A DNA stretch of 64,000 nt from Sphagnum magellanicum (Eukaryota; Streptophyta; Sphagnopsida; Sphagnales; Sphagnaceae): contig CM038911.1 of the NCBI GenBank assembly GCA_021904315.1, forward strand, positions 19,007,390-19,071,389. Reading direction: 5' to 3'. A program made the position numbers and the translations under genes. Positions 12,533 through 24,466 of this stretch are shown piece by piece. The notes below the pieces were generated by a model. That model ran no database searches and was not told the origin of the DNA. It was given only the letters and a program-made list of their open reading frames with translations. Numbering within the stretch: the stretch's first letter is position 1; each line of letters begins with the position of its first letter.

Positions 12533-13501
12533 TCACTGCTGTTGCTGCTGATGTTGCTGCTGATGAGGAGGAGGAGGAGGAGGAACCATTCCAGGCCGAG
12601 GGCCATACATTCCAGGGGGTGGAGCTCCAGGAGGAGGAGGCATACCCGGTCGTGGAGGTCCACCCATTCCTGGAGGCATTCCTTGTTGGCGAGGAGGGCC
12701 TCCCATGCCGGGAGGAGGACCTCGCATCATCTGTGGAGGCCCCATGGGTCTCTGGCCATAGGGAGGTGGCATTCCTGGCCCTCCCATCTGCGGAGGCGGT
12801 CCAGGAGGAGGTGGCATTCCTGGCCTGGAGCCTGGAGCACCCGGAGGTCCTCCATATTGAACAGGAGGACCCCCTTGACCTCCTGGAGGTCCTACCATGG
12901 GCCGCATTCCTGGAGGAGGTGCACCAGGAGGAGGTGCTTGCATAGGTCGAGGAGCATACTGACCTGGAGGTGGACCAGGAGGGCGCACCCCAGGAATTGG
13001 ACCTGAAGGTGGAGTGTAGGTCACGGGCCCTGCAGAAACCTGCGGAACGGGAGGTCTACTGAGCTGAGGTTGCATCATCCCAGGAGCTGGTCCTCCCACT
13101 CCTCGCACTGGACCTGCAAGTCCTGGTTGCGCTTGTCCAAGAGGTGCAGTAGGAATACCTCTTCCTGCAGCCCGACCCACTCCTGGGCCACCTTGAGCTG
13201 CCGCAGCTGCAGCAGCTTTGGCACGGCTTTCTTCCTGAGGTGGAGGACCTTCCACCGTCATGGAAATCACCTCTTCACCACGCAGTAGGAGCAACCCAAG
13301 AGTTCTTCTCTCTTCTCTCTCTTCTTGGGATTTCCCCTTCTTCGGAGGAACTCGACGGATCTCCTCACAGTCACCGAGCACGAGGTTCATGTGTCGATCA
13401 AACGCCATAAACTTCCCCACCAACTGTCTCCCATCCTGTATCGTTACTCGCATTCTCCAGTTTATATACTGGAGCATCTTGGAAGTCTTCGACATCGACA
13501 T
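12533..13501 (-). CDS. SmB: Small nuclear ribonucleoprotein-associated protein B (SmB/SmB')
   Basis: One uninterrupted frame of 322 residues. SmB is one of the seven Sm proteins forming the heptameric ring on U1, U2, U4 and U5 snRNAs in the nuclear spliceosome. The N-terminus [20 protein letters not shown] starts the Sm fold. Sm motif 1 covers [20 protein letters not shown] and GDCEE; Sm motif 2 is [21 protein letters not shown]. After EESRAKA comes a long Pro/Gly/Met-rich tail with repeated PPPG, PGM and RPGM units, ending in a His-Gln run. An in-frame ATG eight codons upstream (13525) is rejected because the family starts MSMSK. The frame has no intron, unlike every other complete gene here. 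The tail is longer and more repetitive than in some plant homologues. GC-rich Pro/Gly codons make the antisense strand open too. Confidence 0.96.
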   Translation of the reverse strand: MSMSKTSKMLQYINWRMRVTIQDGRQLVGKFMAFDRHMNLVLGDCEEIRRVPPKKGKSQEEREERRTLGLLLLRGEEVISMTVEGPPPQEESRAKAAAAAAAQGGPGVGRAAGRGIPTAPLGQAQPGLAGPVRGVGGPAPGMMQPQLSRPPVPQVSAGPVTYTPPSGPIPGVRPPGPPPGQYAPRPMQAPPPGAPPPGMRPMVGPPGGQGGPPVQYGGPPGAPGSRPGMPPPPGPPPQMGGPGMPPPYGQRPMGPPQMMRGPPPGMGGPPRQQGMPPGMGGPPRPGMPPPPGAPPPGMYGPRPGMVPPPPPPHQQQHQQQQQ

Positions 13502-13860
13502 CTTGTCTATTCCCCCCTCACCCAATCACCTTCCTCGAACTCTCCTCTCCTTATCCTCTCCTGCAAGAACAAGACCCTTTCTACAAACAGTCCAACAACG
13601 AAGCAAAACCCACTCTTCTCAAAAAACCCCAACACCACAAAACACACGTAAAATATAACCCTAATCGCACCACCACTCAGCAGCAGCGATGGATCGAGGA
13701 ATACGAACCATAAGCTAGAATCTCTGCGCAACGGCGCTCGCTCTTCCGGATGGATTCTTGCCCTTCCCTCCTGTCGCGCGCCTACACTAGGGTTTGGACA
13801 TTCTTGCGGGGCAAGAAGAAGATCTTCTTTCCCGCTTGGCGGCTTTTAGGGTTTGATGCG
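13502..13860 (-). promoter_or_regulatory. SmB upstream region with telo-box motifs
   Basis: Telo-box type motifs lie close to the SmB start: AACCCTA at 13657-13663 and, in the opposite orientation, TAGGGTTT at 13788-13795 and 13847-13854. RPN8 has the same kind of motif upstream, which fits constitutive genes active in dividing cells. No TATA box was identified. The last motif lies inside the first unit of the tandem array that extends upstream, so part of this control region has been copied outward. Confidence 0.45.
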
Positions 13861-15960
13861 GTTTTGGGAACGAGTTAGTTATAGTCTCTTTTCACACTGG
13901 GTCATGAGAGATTGTGCTAATCTGAGTCTGTACATTTTGTGACTCGACAGTTTTGTGTTCACATTGTAAGAGAGTGAGTCCAAGGCCTTGTTAACAACAA
14001 CGTGGCAACTTTGAGGGTTGGGTGTGGTGTTGGGAACAAGTTAGTTATAATCCCTTTTCACATTGATTCATGATATTTTTTGCTAGGCTCCATTTTGAAT
14101 CTAGACAATTTGTGACTTGTTCACATTGTAAAGAATGGGTCTTCCTGCTTATAGTGCCTTTTCACACCAAGTTATGAGATTTTGTGCTAAATATCCATTT
14201 TGAATAAGGACATTTGTGGTTCTCAACAATTTTGTGTTCACATTGTATGATGGGTCTTCCTGCTTTGGCAGCTTTTAGGGTTTATGGCGATTTTGGGAAC
14301 AAGTTAGTTATAGTCCCTTTCAGACCATGTTGTGAAATTTTGCATTAAGCTTCCATTTTGAATTTGGGCATTTGTGATACTTGATAATTTTGTGTTCACA
14401 TTGTGGGATAGTCGTAGTTATTTATGCCATGTGGTCTAGGGTTCCTTTAAAAGGCCTTTGGATGGCCTAATTGTGTCTCCATTTGGCATTTGTTACAATC
14501 CCTTTTCACATGGGGTGATAAAATTCGTTGAGTCTTGTTTTGAATCTAGATATATCATGATTCAACAATTTTGTGTTCACATTGTAAAAAAGTTGAAGGC
14601 TTGTTTACAAAACACCATTTATGCCATGTGGTCTAGGGCTTTTTTTTAAAAGCCTCTAGGTGGACTAATGTATATCACTTTGGTCACACATTAGTTATAA
14701 TAGATCCCTTTCACACTATGTCATGAGATTTTGTCATTAAGCCTCCATTTTTGACATTTGTGATTCAACAATTTTGTGTTCACATTTCATGGAAGTCCAA
14801 GGCATTGTCACAAGAACACATCCTTTTATGTCGTGTGTTGTAGGGTTACTAAAATTTTGAGGAGACTAATGCATCTCCCTTTAGTCACGCATTTGTTATT
14901 CATGCTCCTTTTTCACACTAGGTGGTGAGATTCACCAAGCCTCAATTTGAATATTGACATTTGTGACACGATGATTTTGTGTTCACATTATAGGAGAGAG
15001 GGGAATGCTCGTTTACAACATGTCATTTAGATCGCCATTTATACCATGCGGTTTAAGGTTCTTTTGATAAAACCTTTGAGCATATTCATTATCACCCTCT
15101 AGCAACTTGTTTGTTATAGTCACATTTTATGTTCACATTGTATAAGAGTGAAAGGTTTGAACATGCCGTTTATACCATGAGGTTTAAACATTCTTTGAAA
15201 ATGCGATTGGGTAAATTAGTTATCACCTTTTAGTAACTCGTTAGTTATAGTCACATTTTGTGTTCACATTGTAGAAAGTGGAAGGCTTGTTTACAAGATG
15301 CCGTTTATATCACCATTTATACTAGTGGTAACCCGTGCCTACAAGGCACGGCACTGAAGCAGCGATGACCCTTGATGATGACCCCTGAAACCTTAAAGCT
15401 CAACGACATTCTGCCATTTCAGAAAGTCATGACTATGGGAAATTCCTCGTCAAAATTATTATGTCAGTTATTTCTTGGAATGGCTCATTCTGCCACATCG
15501 GAAAAGAAAGTACGTTCCCATCGTACCCAATAGGGCACGAACGCATGCTTTCCCATCACTGTATGAAAGAGGGAGAAGAAACGTAAGTGGGAGAGGAGAG
15601 CAAGAAGAAAACGTTTGCATTGCAAGAAGACCACCCAAACGGCCCACAATTGGACTCTATCATCTGGGTTTTGTTCACACTTGTGTCAGGTCCATCAGCT
15701 GTCAGTTGGGTATAGCCTTGTCATTGACTGACTGACAGATAGACAAACAAACTTGCTGAATTAATATATTAGATGGTTTTTCGAAAAAATCTTTGGGCAA
15801 ATTAGTTATCACCCTTTGAAAATTTGTTAATCGTAGTTCCTTTTTAAAAGGTCTCGAGATTCATTAAACCTCAATTTGAATATGGACATTTATGCTTGTG
15901 GTTTAGGGTTCCTTTTTTAAATGCCTTTTGGGTGAACTAATGTCTCACCCTTTATTAGCT
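13840..15960. repeat. Degenerate tandem array upstream of SmB
   Basis: A loosely conserved unit of roughly 130-190 bp recurs many times. Its marks are TTTAGGGTTT or CTAGGGTT, then GTTAGTTATAGTC, CCTTTTCACA, CCATTTTGAAT, GACATTTGTGA and TTTTGTGTTCACATTGTA. The last block appears near 13950, 14230, 14390, 14570, 14770, 14980, 15125 and 15250. The unit nearest SmB includes upstream SmB sequence (GGCTTTTAGGGTTT), and a similar GCAGCTTTTAGGGTTT recurs near 14270. Right-hand units are shorter and rearranged. A Helitron-like element at 15322-15773 interrupts the array, which resumes afterwards with AAATTAGTTATCACCCTTT. Confidence 0.8.
15322..15773 (-). mobile_element. Non-autonomous Helitron-like element
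   Basis: On the minus strand this 452-bp element begins 5'-TCTAATATATTAATTC and ends in a hairpin with a perfect 7-bp stem (CCGTGCC, loop TTGTA, GGCACGG), then a short spacer and CTAG-3'. It is flanked by A on its 5' side (15774) and T on its 3' side (15321). TC start, subterminal hairpin, CTRR end and A^T insertion are the Helitron hallmarks. Its composition is far less AT-rich than the array on both sides, which resumes around it. No Rep/helicase is encoded. A plus-strand open frame at 15475-15735 is unrecognised and could be captured sequence or chance. Confidence 0.78.
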
Positions 15961-18900
15961 AACTTTTGAAATATCTTGATGTTATCTTAAATATGGCATT
16001 TGATGAAATTTATAAAAACCCTAAAAACACAAAATTTGCTTTGTCATTTTGGGGACCTTTAGAGATGCGTGTCATTTGTTCCTTAGGTCTTTTAGTGATT
16101 ACAAGGTCTTGTAACTATAACCAAGTTTTATACCTAGTTAGTTAATTTAGGACAAATATTAGTGAAAGGATTTTTTTTTAATTAAAAAAAAAAATTGCAC
16201 CCTAATTTCGAATACCCCATTTCCAAAACTTATGATATAAATTCATAAAGGATTATATTGGCGTCACCTACCAATCTAAAGGGTCATATTCTTTAATATG
16301 TTATAAGTTGCAAATCAAATTTTATATCATATCCTAAGGCTAGTTTTCACATTCACAAAATGAATAGTTATCTTTTTTCAAAACTTAGTTCATTTTAAAA
16401 AATTTTGAATTATTATTTTTCCATGATCTAGTATGATATTTTCAAATGAATAATGAAATTATTCAAAATTTGGCCAATGATAATTATAATGTTTTTCAAC
16501 ATGTGAACAACAAAATTATGAAAGTGGAAGCCTTATGTTAAGGTCAATTTTGTTGTTAAACTTGTTGAACTTGTGAAAGTGAAAATGTGTGGATGTCAAA
16601 GGGAGGCCCTAGGAATCCCACTTTGGGAGTTGGAAGATGAATGCCCCAATTTGTCCCTAATTTTTGAATAAAATTTTAGGGGACCAAATCTTGATTAAAT
16701 TGGGCCCTATTTAAATTACCGTAGTACCTTAACAATTTTGACAACAAATTGTCAAATAATTAATTACATTTTAAATCTTAACTTTCGACATTTGGTTTTT
16801 TAATTCTAAAATTTTCAACAGATAATGAGGATATAAAATAATAAACAACCTTTCACTAAGGTTGTGGAATAATCTATAATGTCCAAATTGTCTTAGTCAT
16901 GAGTTTCAGCACTTGAAGGTTTGTGGTTAGAACCTCACAATTGAGCTTTTGATTTTATTAAAATTTTAACACAAATATTTTTTTTTCCAAAAATTTGGCA
17001 AAATGAAAAATAATTTGATTTATGTCGAATCCATTCAGGTATTACAATATTGGAAAGGTATTGAAAATTATTATACTAAAGTGAAGTTGGGTGAAAGCAT
17101 GATAAAGTAGACAATTTCTAATTTTTGTCACAAAAAATAATGAATAATATAAGGATGATCCTTCATTTTATTATTATAATATTGACAAATCACATCTTCA
17201 AGTAGTTTTTTGTAATGCATGTACTTGCACAAGAAATTTAATCTTACAATTAGGTGAAATGTTAATGTTTTTCTTACTTTCAAATTAATGAAAGGTTAGA
17301 AGACACTTATGTACTATCAAATTGTGTATATGACTAGTTATGACATATTAAACTTCTAATGTAAAAATAATGTTGAACATCATATTGAAATCATTTTCAA
17401 TATACTTCTAATTTATTTTTATTGTATTAACATTTTTCAAATTTTGTTTTATCTTACTATAAATTCAATCGAAGAGTTTCAGTTTTTCATTTAAAAAGGT
17501 TTTAAATTTATTTTCTTATATTTATGTGAAACATTGAATGAAAGCACAATTCAAGGGACTATTTGGAATGTTACAATCATAATTTTTTTGGATTATAATT
17601 GAAGTTAAAATGTAAAGTCATATTCAACATTAACATTACTAATATTTAAATTATCCTCGTTATAATAGAATTTAATGGGGATTGTATTAAAAAATTAGGA
17701 TACATTTTTAAAATGAAATCAAAAGGCAAAATAGTATAAAACCTACAAAATGGCGAGATTCATAATTTGACATTTTCATGACTCCCATTTGGTAATACAA
17801 GGAAAATTTTCATGTTATAATAGCCTCCATGAAAAATTACATAATATACTATAGGAAGAGGAGTGTTGTCTTTTCCCATGTATAAGTTGTGGTGAGCCAT
17901 ACAAGTTCATTGCTTGTCCATGCACCAATTTGATTCCAAATGTAATAATCAACCTTTTTGTTTTGGTTCATGCATTCGGATGTGTTCATGGATTCAACTT
18001 GAAAATTTCATTCTAGTTTTATCTCAAAGTTCCCACAAAACTTTCTTGTTTTGGTGCATGGAATTAAGAAATACACCCAAGGGTTTCAAGTTTTTCAAAA
18101 ACGCTTCTTGCTCCTCCAACTAGACTAAGAATTTCTTCCAAGGTATTTGGTAATGCTTGAGGATCAAGGTGTATCAAACAATTTACCTCATTCTTTGTGG
18201 CAAGTCTTTGTGCCCATGTTTCATACAAAATGTTGAAAAATCAATGAACAAGTTAACAATTGAAGAAGAAAACCTTTAACACATCTTGATGATGGGAGTG
18301 GAATCAACAAGTGAAGAAAACATTTAAACCACCTTTAATGTACACACAAATTTGTTTTAAACATATTTTATTCATGTGCAATCATCATGAAACGCATTCA
18401 CACATGTATTATAAAACATCTTTGTATGTTTCATATAACAAACTAACTTAGACATGTCACATTGTGAAACCAAAGATGTACACCAAAAAAATATTTATAA
18501 TGTTTATGAATAAATAAAAATATTTTAAAAAATAAAGCATTCATGTTTTTAGGTTAGTGAAAGGGAATTAAAAAATTAAAAAATAAAAGAAAAAGGTGAT
18601 CATTTAAGGTGAAAATCCTTTAAGGTGTACCACACAAGACGAAAAAGGCCTATTCCTTATTGCAGTCCTTTTTTACTTTATATTTTGATCCCCATAAAAA
18701 ATAATGAATCAAAAGTTATCAAAATTTTCAAAAGGACTATATTTTAGACTATTAAAATTTTAGATTCCATCATAATCATCCATAAATGTGTCCTAACATG
18801 GTAAAAAAAAGACAAAGGAAAAAAGACAAAAAAAGGTGACACTATGACAAGATTTTGGTACACCTTAAAAAATTTACATCTTTCAATGTTTAAACACAAA

Positions 18901-21900
18901 AGAAAACATGTGATGGGCCTCACCAACATGTATTTAATTGTATCATGAATAGGTCATACATGCATGGTGGGTGTGACATCATGCATCATAGCAATATATT
19001 AATTATGAATGGGTGAAGGGCATGTGGGGTCTCCATACACTAGTGGGTGAACCAATATCTAAAACAATGCCAGAGTCATGATTGAATTGATTGGTAATTG
19101 GAAGTTAGGCTAGCTATTTAAAATGCCATCATTTAATGTTTCATCAATAACATTATTTAATAAGTTTGGTAATGATGACCTTTCATGCAATTAATGTTTG
19201 TCCATCTTGGAAGTCTATTAGGGAGATGCCTTTAATTGTGCACATGGTTTCCTACAAAAGCATGTAGACAGACCTCACAAGTTTTGTTCAATTGTCTATT
19301 TACTTATTTATTTATTAAAAATCTTTCATTATTTAATTAAACATGAACGAATGGTTTTCACATGTAAATATATAAATATATGGCTTCCATCCAAAGCTTA
19401 ATCATTTTTAAGGTGGTTCATTTAAATGCTCATTATTGGAATTTTGAAATAAAATTAATGGTAAGACAAAAAAAAAATTGTATTAAAAAGGAAATATTAA
19501 AAAAATTGCCTATCATAAAAAAGTGAAAAGGTGATTGTCTAAAACTAATCAAATATTATATATATGACACCTTTGTCAACATGATTTCATTTGGCAACCA
19601 AAATCACACATTTTGATTTACACATTCATTTTTGAAATCATAAGTTATTTAAGCTAGCAAAATATTCATTTTCCTATATTGTCATTGTCCATTGTTCATG
19701 GATACATTAATCTTGGAATCGGGATGTCTTTAAAAATGAATTAATGTTGGACATGGTGATGTTAAATATGAAATAAAGGTCATAAATACACCAAAATGAA
19801 TCCATCAAAATTGGAACAACCATCTTATATATGTGAAATTGAATCAATAATTCATTAAGTTACAAATTGTTACTACGATCCTAGTTTTGAGCTCATGACC
19901 ATAATTGAAGTAAGATAAGGAATCAAGCCAAAAGAAGTTCAAAATATTGCAATGGCCAAGGATAATGAAACATGCTCCTATAGAAAGAAATATATGTGTG
20001 CAAAGGAACTTTCAACAATGCATTCAGATTTTTAAACCTAGGATTCTTTGGGACGTTTGATTATTTATAATGATATTAAAATGTCAAATCATGTCCAAAT
20101 TAAGTATCCTTAGCATCATTGAAAAGGAATTTTGAAAAAACTATACAAAATTGCATTTGCACATTTAAAAATAGATATTTTCAAAACCAATTTAATTGGC
20201 TCAAAATTCTAGACACCGAATGTCCTAACATGCTCTAAATTGTCCAATTTGACATAGTCAATCAAAACATGACTTCAAATGGGCAAATCATGTCCATAAT
20301 CAAAATTCTCATATGACATTAAAAAGTTATACAAGGGCTACAAAATTTGCGTGTTTACAAGTCCAAATCAATTACTTTTTTCAACATTATGGTGTTGTAA
20401 AGCCTTAGACAACATATATATCAATTTTGGTAATTGGGATTTAATTTTAATCACTTCAATTTGATTGTGAGCTACTATGAAACATGCTCTTGAACTCTAA
20501 TTATTCTTTCAATTAAGAAATTTTCCATTAATATCACTAGATGAGGGGCAATTTTTAAAATTTTAAAATTTTGATTTTGCAAATGTGGTACTTTTTAGCT
20601 AAAAATGCATTTTCACATTAAAATTCAACATTTTCCAAATACTTTCCCAATTTTTTTTCAAATTGTTGAAAATTTACCAAAAAAAATCAATAGGTTAGAG
20701 GGGTGTCACTTATTCTATTTTTAAAAATTATTTTTAGGGTAAAAGGTAGTCAATCTATGACATAAAATGGAATTTTAAAAAATTAAATCTAATTTTAAAA
20801 TGATATCCCAACAAAAAAATAAACATATTTTGAAAAATATTAGGAAAAAAATGGTTCATAAGAATTTTAAACATGTTATCATTCTAGCAATTGTTTGCAA
20901 CTGGGGTCAAGTAGATTATCAAGATTTTTCAATGCAATAATGACAATAATATTTTTATTTTTATTTTTATATTAAAAATGTAGATAATTACAAACCATTA
21001 GATAAATTCAAGTTAAATCTAACATTAGTTTGGTGGTTCTTTAAATGGATTTAATGAATGGTAAACAATACTTTAATTTAAAACTTACATTCAAAACTTA
21101 TGCTCCAATCACAATTGTGGTTAGGGATTTTAATGTTAAGTCCCCTAACACCAAGCTAAACATTTAAGACTTAAACTTACTTACCGTGAATTACAATTTT
21201 AAGTTAGTTTTTTAGATTTTTATTCACTTATAATATTAAAGTGCTTACTAATGGCTAAGTCAATGTTAAATCTTAACATTTTTCATCATCATTCACTCAT
21301 GCGATGTTGGTAAGTCTCCTTTGAATGTTGTGTCTTTCACTAAGTTGAGTACGTGGGTGGTAGGAAATCCATGGAAAAACATTTTGCTAAGTTACCATTG
21401 ATTTAAAGCCCCCATTTATGCGATGTCACCTAACATTAAACTTTTATTTCAAAACTTATATTTTTTGAAGATTTAATATTAAGCGAAGACTAACTTAACA
21501 TCAACTTACCACTCACTTAACATTGTGTGCTACTTAGGATGCCACTTAAGTTTTGATGTTAACTAACCTTCTTGATTTGAATACATCATTTTGTTTTTTA
21601 TTTTTCTTCACATCTATTTAACACTAACTTAGCATCAAATGTAATTGGAATATTGTTAATAATCAAACTATATATATAATTTTTAAAATAAAATTTGACA
21701 CACCTATCGACATAGTAGCATGTTCTACAAAGCTCTTGCATTGAACAAAATGTTCAATCATAAGGTTATTACAACTAGACCTAGAGTCTCTCATAGGTTT
21801 TGTTATGACTATAATTTACCAACTACCCCATATCAAGGATGGTGTAAAATGTTGGTTCATTTTCTTCTTTTCTATATACAAAATCTTGAAAAAGTTTGTC

Positions 21901-22229
21901 CTCTCAAAATATGAGTTCCACCAAGGTTAGGTATTATTTGCAATTGCTAACATATAATGTTATGCTCTAAATAAATGGTTATTCTATTCACATGTTAAGG
22001 ATCAATTTAAAACAATGTGATCATGTGTACTAGTGGTGGTTGGTGTTCTTGTGTTAATGAAATTACATGGTTTTTTCCCCGAGGCTAATAATCATGAATA
22101 ACTTGAAATGTGTTTTTATTGTAAGTTGTGTCTAACAAATTGTAATCCTTTTATTATATTTTTTAACATCTTTTGTTATTCATTTTAATTAGTTGTGGGG
22201 ACACCCAAGTTCAGAATTCAAGCTTCTTT
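15961..22229. other. AT-rich gene-free region
   Basis: Strongly AT-rich DNA with many short A/T runs and no recognisable coding sequence. The longer frames (for example near 17914-18123) have no family match I can name. Around 21060-21560 short motifs such as CTTAACATT and CATTTAAGAC recur loosely, suggesting old repeat-derived DNA. A motif resembling a pol III B box (GGTTAGAACCTC near 16930) is isolated and not enough to call a SINE. Confidence 0.6.
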
Positions 22230-22299
22230 GACTAGCCCATTACTAGGAATTATTATTTTTAATACTTTGAACACTCTTCAAATAGATTGAAGTCTTGCT

Positions 22300-22620
22300 C
22301 TTTGGCCCACCTATGTAATGTAAGGTAAAACGTCGAGGTGGGTGATGGACATTCCCAAAAAAAAAGGGGCCTAGGATGAAGTGGTAGTCAAATCCGGCCC
22401 CACATTTTTGCAAATGTTCCTCACCCATGGGCTTCCCCCCCATTGATTTTCAAGCACAAAGTGGATCTTATCATGAATTTCAACATACGTGGATCATGAG
22501 GTGAAGAAAGGGGAGGGTTCTTAGTTCTTACACCTACTCTCTCTAAGAGTAGAAGGATCTTACACCTATAAATAAATATGCATAACAACCTTCCCACTCT
22601 TAAGGAATAGGTAGAAGATT
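22300..22620 (-). repeat. Dispersed repeat, copy A (LTR-like)
   Basis: The minus strand here matches, with divergence, the plus strand near 41370-41640. Shared landmarks in order are GTGTAAGAT, AAGGAATAG or similar, CCCCATTGAT, CATGGGTGAGG, CAAAATGTGG, TTGACT, ATCCTAGGC and GGGAATG. The minus strand also contains a TATAAATA-like box (TTATTTATAGGTG in context). Two diverged copies of a TATA-bearing non-coding repeat could be LTR or TRIM fragments, but no primer-binding site, polypurine tract or paired LTR was found. Confidence 0.5.
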
Positions 22621-22730
22621 CATAGGCTTTGAGAGAGATATTCATGGATACTATAAGGTTTTGTTTGACATATTTTTACGAATTTTTCCATGTGCTTAAG
22701 GTTACAAGAAGTGTGTTTTGGTGAAAAAAA

Positions 22731-23095
22731 ATTAGTTGAAGAATTGTATGTGTCATCTCTTAATGTTATGACCAATTAGTTGAAGAATTGTGTGTGTGAT
22801 TTCTTAATGTTATGATCAATTAGTTGAAGAATTGTGTGTGTCATCTCTTAAAGTTACAACCAATTAGTTGAAGAATTGTGTGTGTCATCTCTTAAAGTTA
22901 CAACCAATTAGTTGAAGAATTGTGTGTGTCGTCTCTTAATGTTACCATCAATAAGTTGAAGAATTGTGTGTGTCATCTCTTAAAGTTACAACCAATTAGT
23001 TGAAGAATTGTGTGTGTCATCTCTTAATGTTATGATCAATTAGTTGAAGAATTGTGTGTGTGTGTGTGTGTGTTATCTCTTAATGTTTGTGATCA
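22731..23095 (+). repeat. 44-bp minisatellite, about eight copies
   Basis: Eight tandem units with an exact 44-bp period, each starting ATTAGTTGAAGAATTGTGTG, then a TCATCTCTTAA block and ending in a variable ATGATCA or ACAACCA. Two endings, AATGTTATG and AAAGTTACA, alternate irregularly. The last unit is lengthened by an expanded TG run. The high copy similarity indicates recent amplification or ongoing homogenisation compared with the older arrays in the window. Confidence 0.95.
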
Positions 23096-24104
23096 TAAAT
23101 AGTTTATACCCATGTTGAAGAGAAGTCTATGTTGAGGGTGGTGAAGGTTTTGTTCAAAGATTCTTGAGGTGTTTTGTGTTATCCAAATGTTGCTATGTGG
23201 ATTCCAAAGAAGTGTGTTAACTCTTCTTTCAATAACCTAGTAAAATGTAGTTGTTAGTTTGTCTTTGGTTTGTGTACTGTTGAGATGTTCATCCTTTTTG
23301 AAGATATCTATTATGGGAGTATGTGAGTTGTATTGGGTTGAAATTTTTTAAAATTATTTTTAAAATTTTAAAAAATAATTTTTTCTTTTAGGGGGCCCCA
23401 ATTTTGGCATCTAGAGACACAAATAAATAAATAAATAAATAAATGAAACAAGCCAGTGTAACACATACAAAGGCCTTTAAAAATGGCCCAAAGTGATCAC
23501 ATTATTATGAGGAATTATTTTAAAAGTTTGCCAGATTCCTAAACTTTTTATCTACTTTCCTCTCTGATCGACCTGTAGCCAAATTTGGCTAAATCCTCTT
23601 TTAGATGATTCATCAGACCTCCTCCTCCTATCTCACAAAATTAAATTAAAAAAAGAAAAGAAAAGAAAAGAATGGTCAAAAGTTGCAAAATTTTTTGGGG
23701 AATTTTCTTTTTTTGTTGTTAAAATTTTGGGAACTTTTTTCTTTATTGTAAATTCAACTAATTTTGTGATTTTTTTAGGAAAAAAAAATTACCAAATTTT
23801 CCATATCACCTAATTGAAAAAGGGAAAAAAAAAACCATGTCACAAGCTCAAACCAACAAGAGTTCAAATAGGAAATATTTCCATGAAATTCCAAGAAAAT
23901 AAGATCATATTCAAGGCTTTTTTTTTCTTTCTTTTTTCTTTTTTTTCAATTTTGTGATATAGCTACCCTAGCAATCATTCACAAGAGGAATTAGCCAAAT
24001 TTAGCTATAGGTCAAAGAGAAAAATAGAATAATTTAAAAATACTTGCTATCATTTTTTCAACATGTTAAAACCTATTTGTCTAAATAGGCCAATTTCAGG
24101 GGGG
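23096..24104. other. AT-rich spacer with homopolymer runs
   Basis: No gene was recognised. The stretch has an AATA microsatellite near 23420-23445, runs of AAAAG near 23650, and many poly-A and poly-T tracts. Short blocks TAGCCAAATTTGGCTAAAT near 23578 and TTAGCCAAATTTAGCTA near 23992 are palindromic and resemble the core of the MITE-like repeat at 42282-42415, so fragments of that family may be present. Confidence 0.5.
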
Positions 24105-24243
24105 AAAAAAAAAAAAAAAAAATCCTCAAAATTTGGCAAATTTGGTGACTACTTTTTTTCACAAAAAATCCTTTGTAAATTGTATGAATGCCAAGTGGCA
24201 GAAATTCAACCCCCCTCCCCCCCCCCCCCCCCCCCCCCCCCCC
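24105..24243 (+). repeat. Poly-A and long poly-C tracts
   Basis: A poly-A run ends near 24121. A cytosine tract runs 24210-24243 with one T at 24216, giving 27 uninterrupted C residues from 24217. Such tracts can form i-motif or G-quadruplex structures and are prone to replication slippage and sequencing error, so the true length is uncertain. A matching poly-G run lies at 39164-39186. Confidence 0.9.
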
Positions 24244-24289
24244 AAAAGCAGAATTAGTCGAATTTACACAAGAAAAGCCAGAAATGTGT

Positions 24290-24466
24290 GCACCTATGAG
24301 CGGCAGGGAAATCGGACCGTCCAAATCTACATCCGACGGCTATTCGCTTCCAAATTAATTGGACGCCCTATCGTGCCAACTTCCGAGACTTATGTACACG
24401 TTCGTGAAATGAAGGCACCGATGAGCGGTGGGAAAATCTGGCCGTCCAAATCTAGATCCAACCGCT
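24290..24466 (+). repeat. Direct repeat of 52 bp upstream of the epimerase-like gene
   Basis: Positions 24290-24341 and 24415-24466 are near-identical in layout. Both run GCACC(T/G)ATGAGCGG, then GGAAATC or GAAAATC, then CCGTCCAAATCTA and ATCC(G/A)AC(G/C)GCT. The copies lie 125 bp apart in a GC-richer block just upstream of the duplicated leader. Their position at the edge of the gene's upstream region makes them candidates for a duplicated regulatory segment or for termini of a small element. Confidence 0.8.

Noticed and set aside
12446..13006. Long open frames on the plus strand across SmB
   Set aside because: They are antisense to the Pro/Gly-rich SmB tail; the low-complexity Arg/Ser/His product reflects CCN/GGN codons read in reverse.
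16900..16960. Possible tRNA-derived SINE with a B-box-like GGTTAGAACC
   Set aside because: No convincing A box at the right spacing, no poly-A tail or target duplication.
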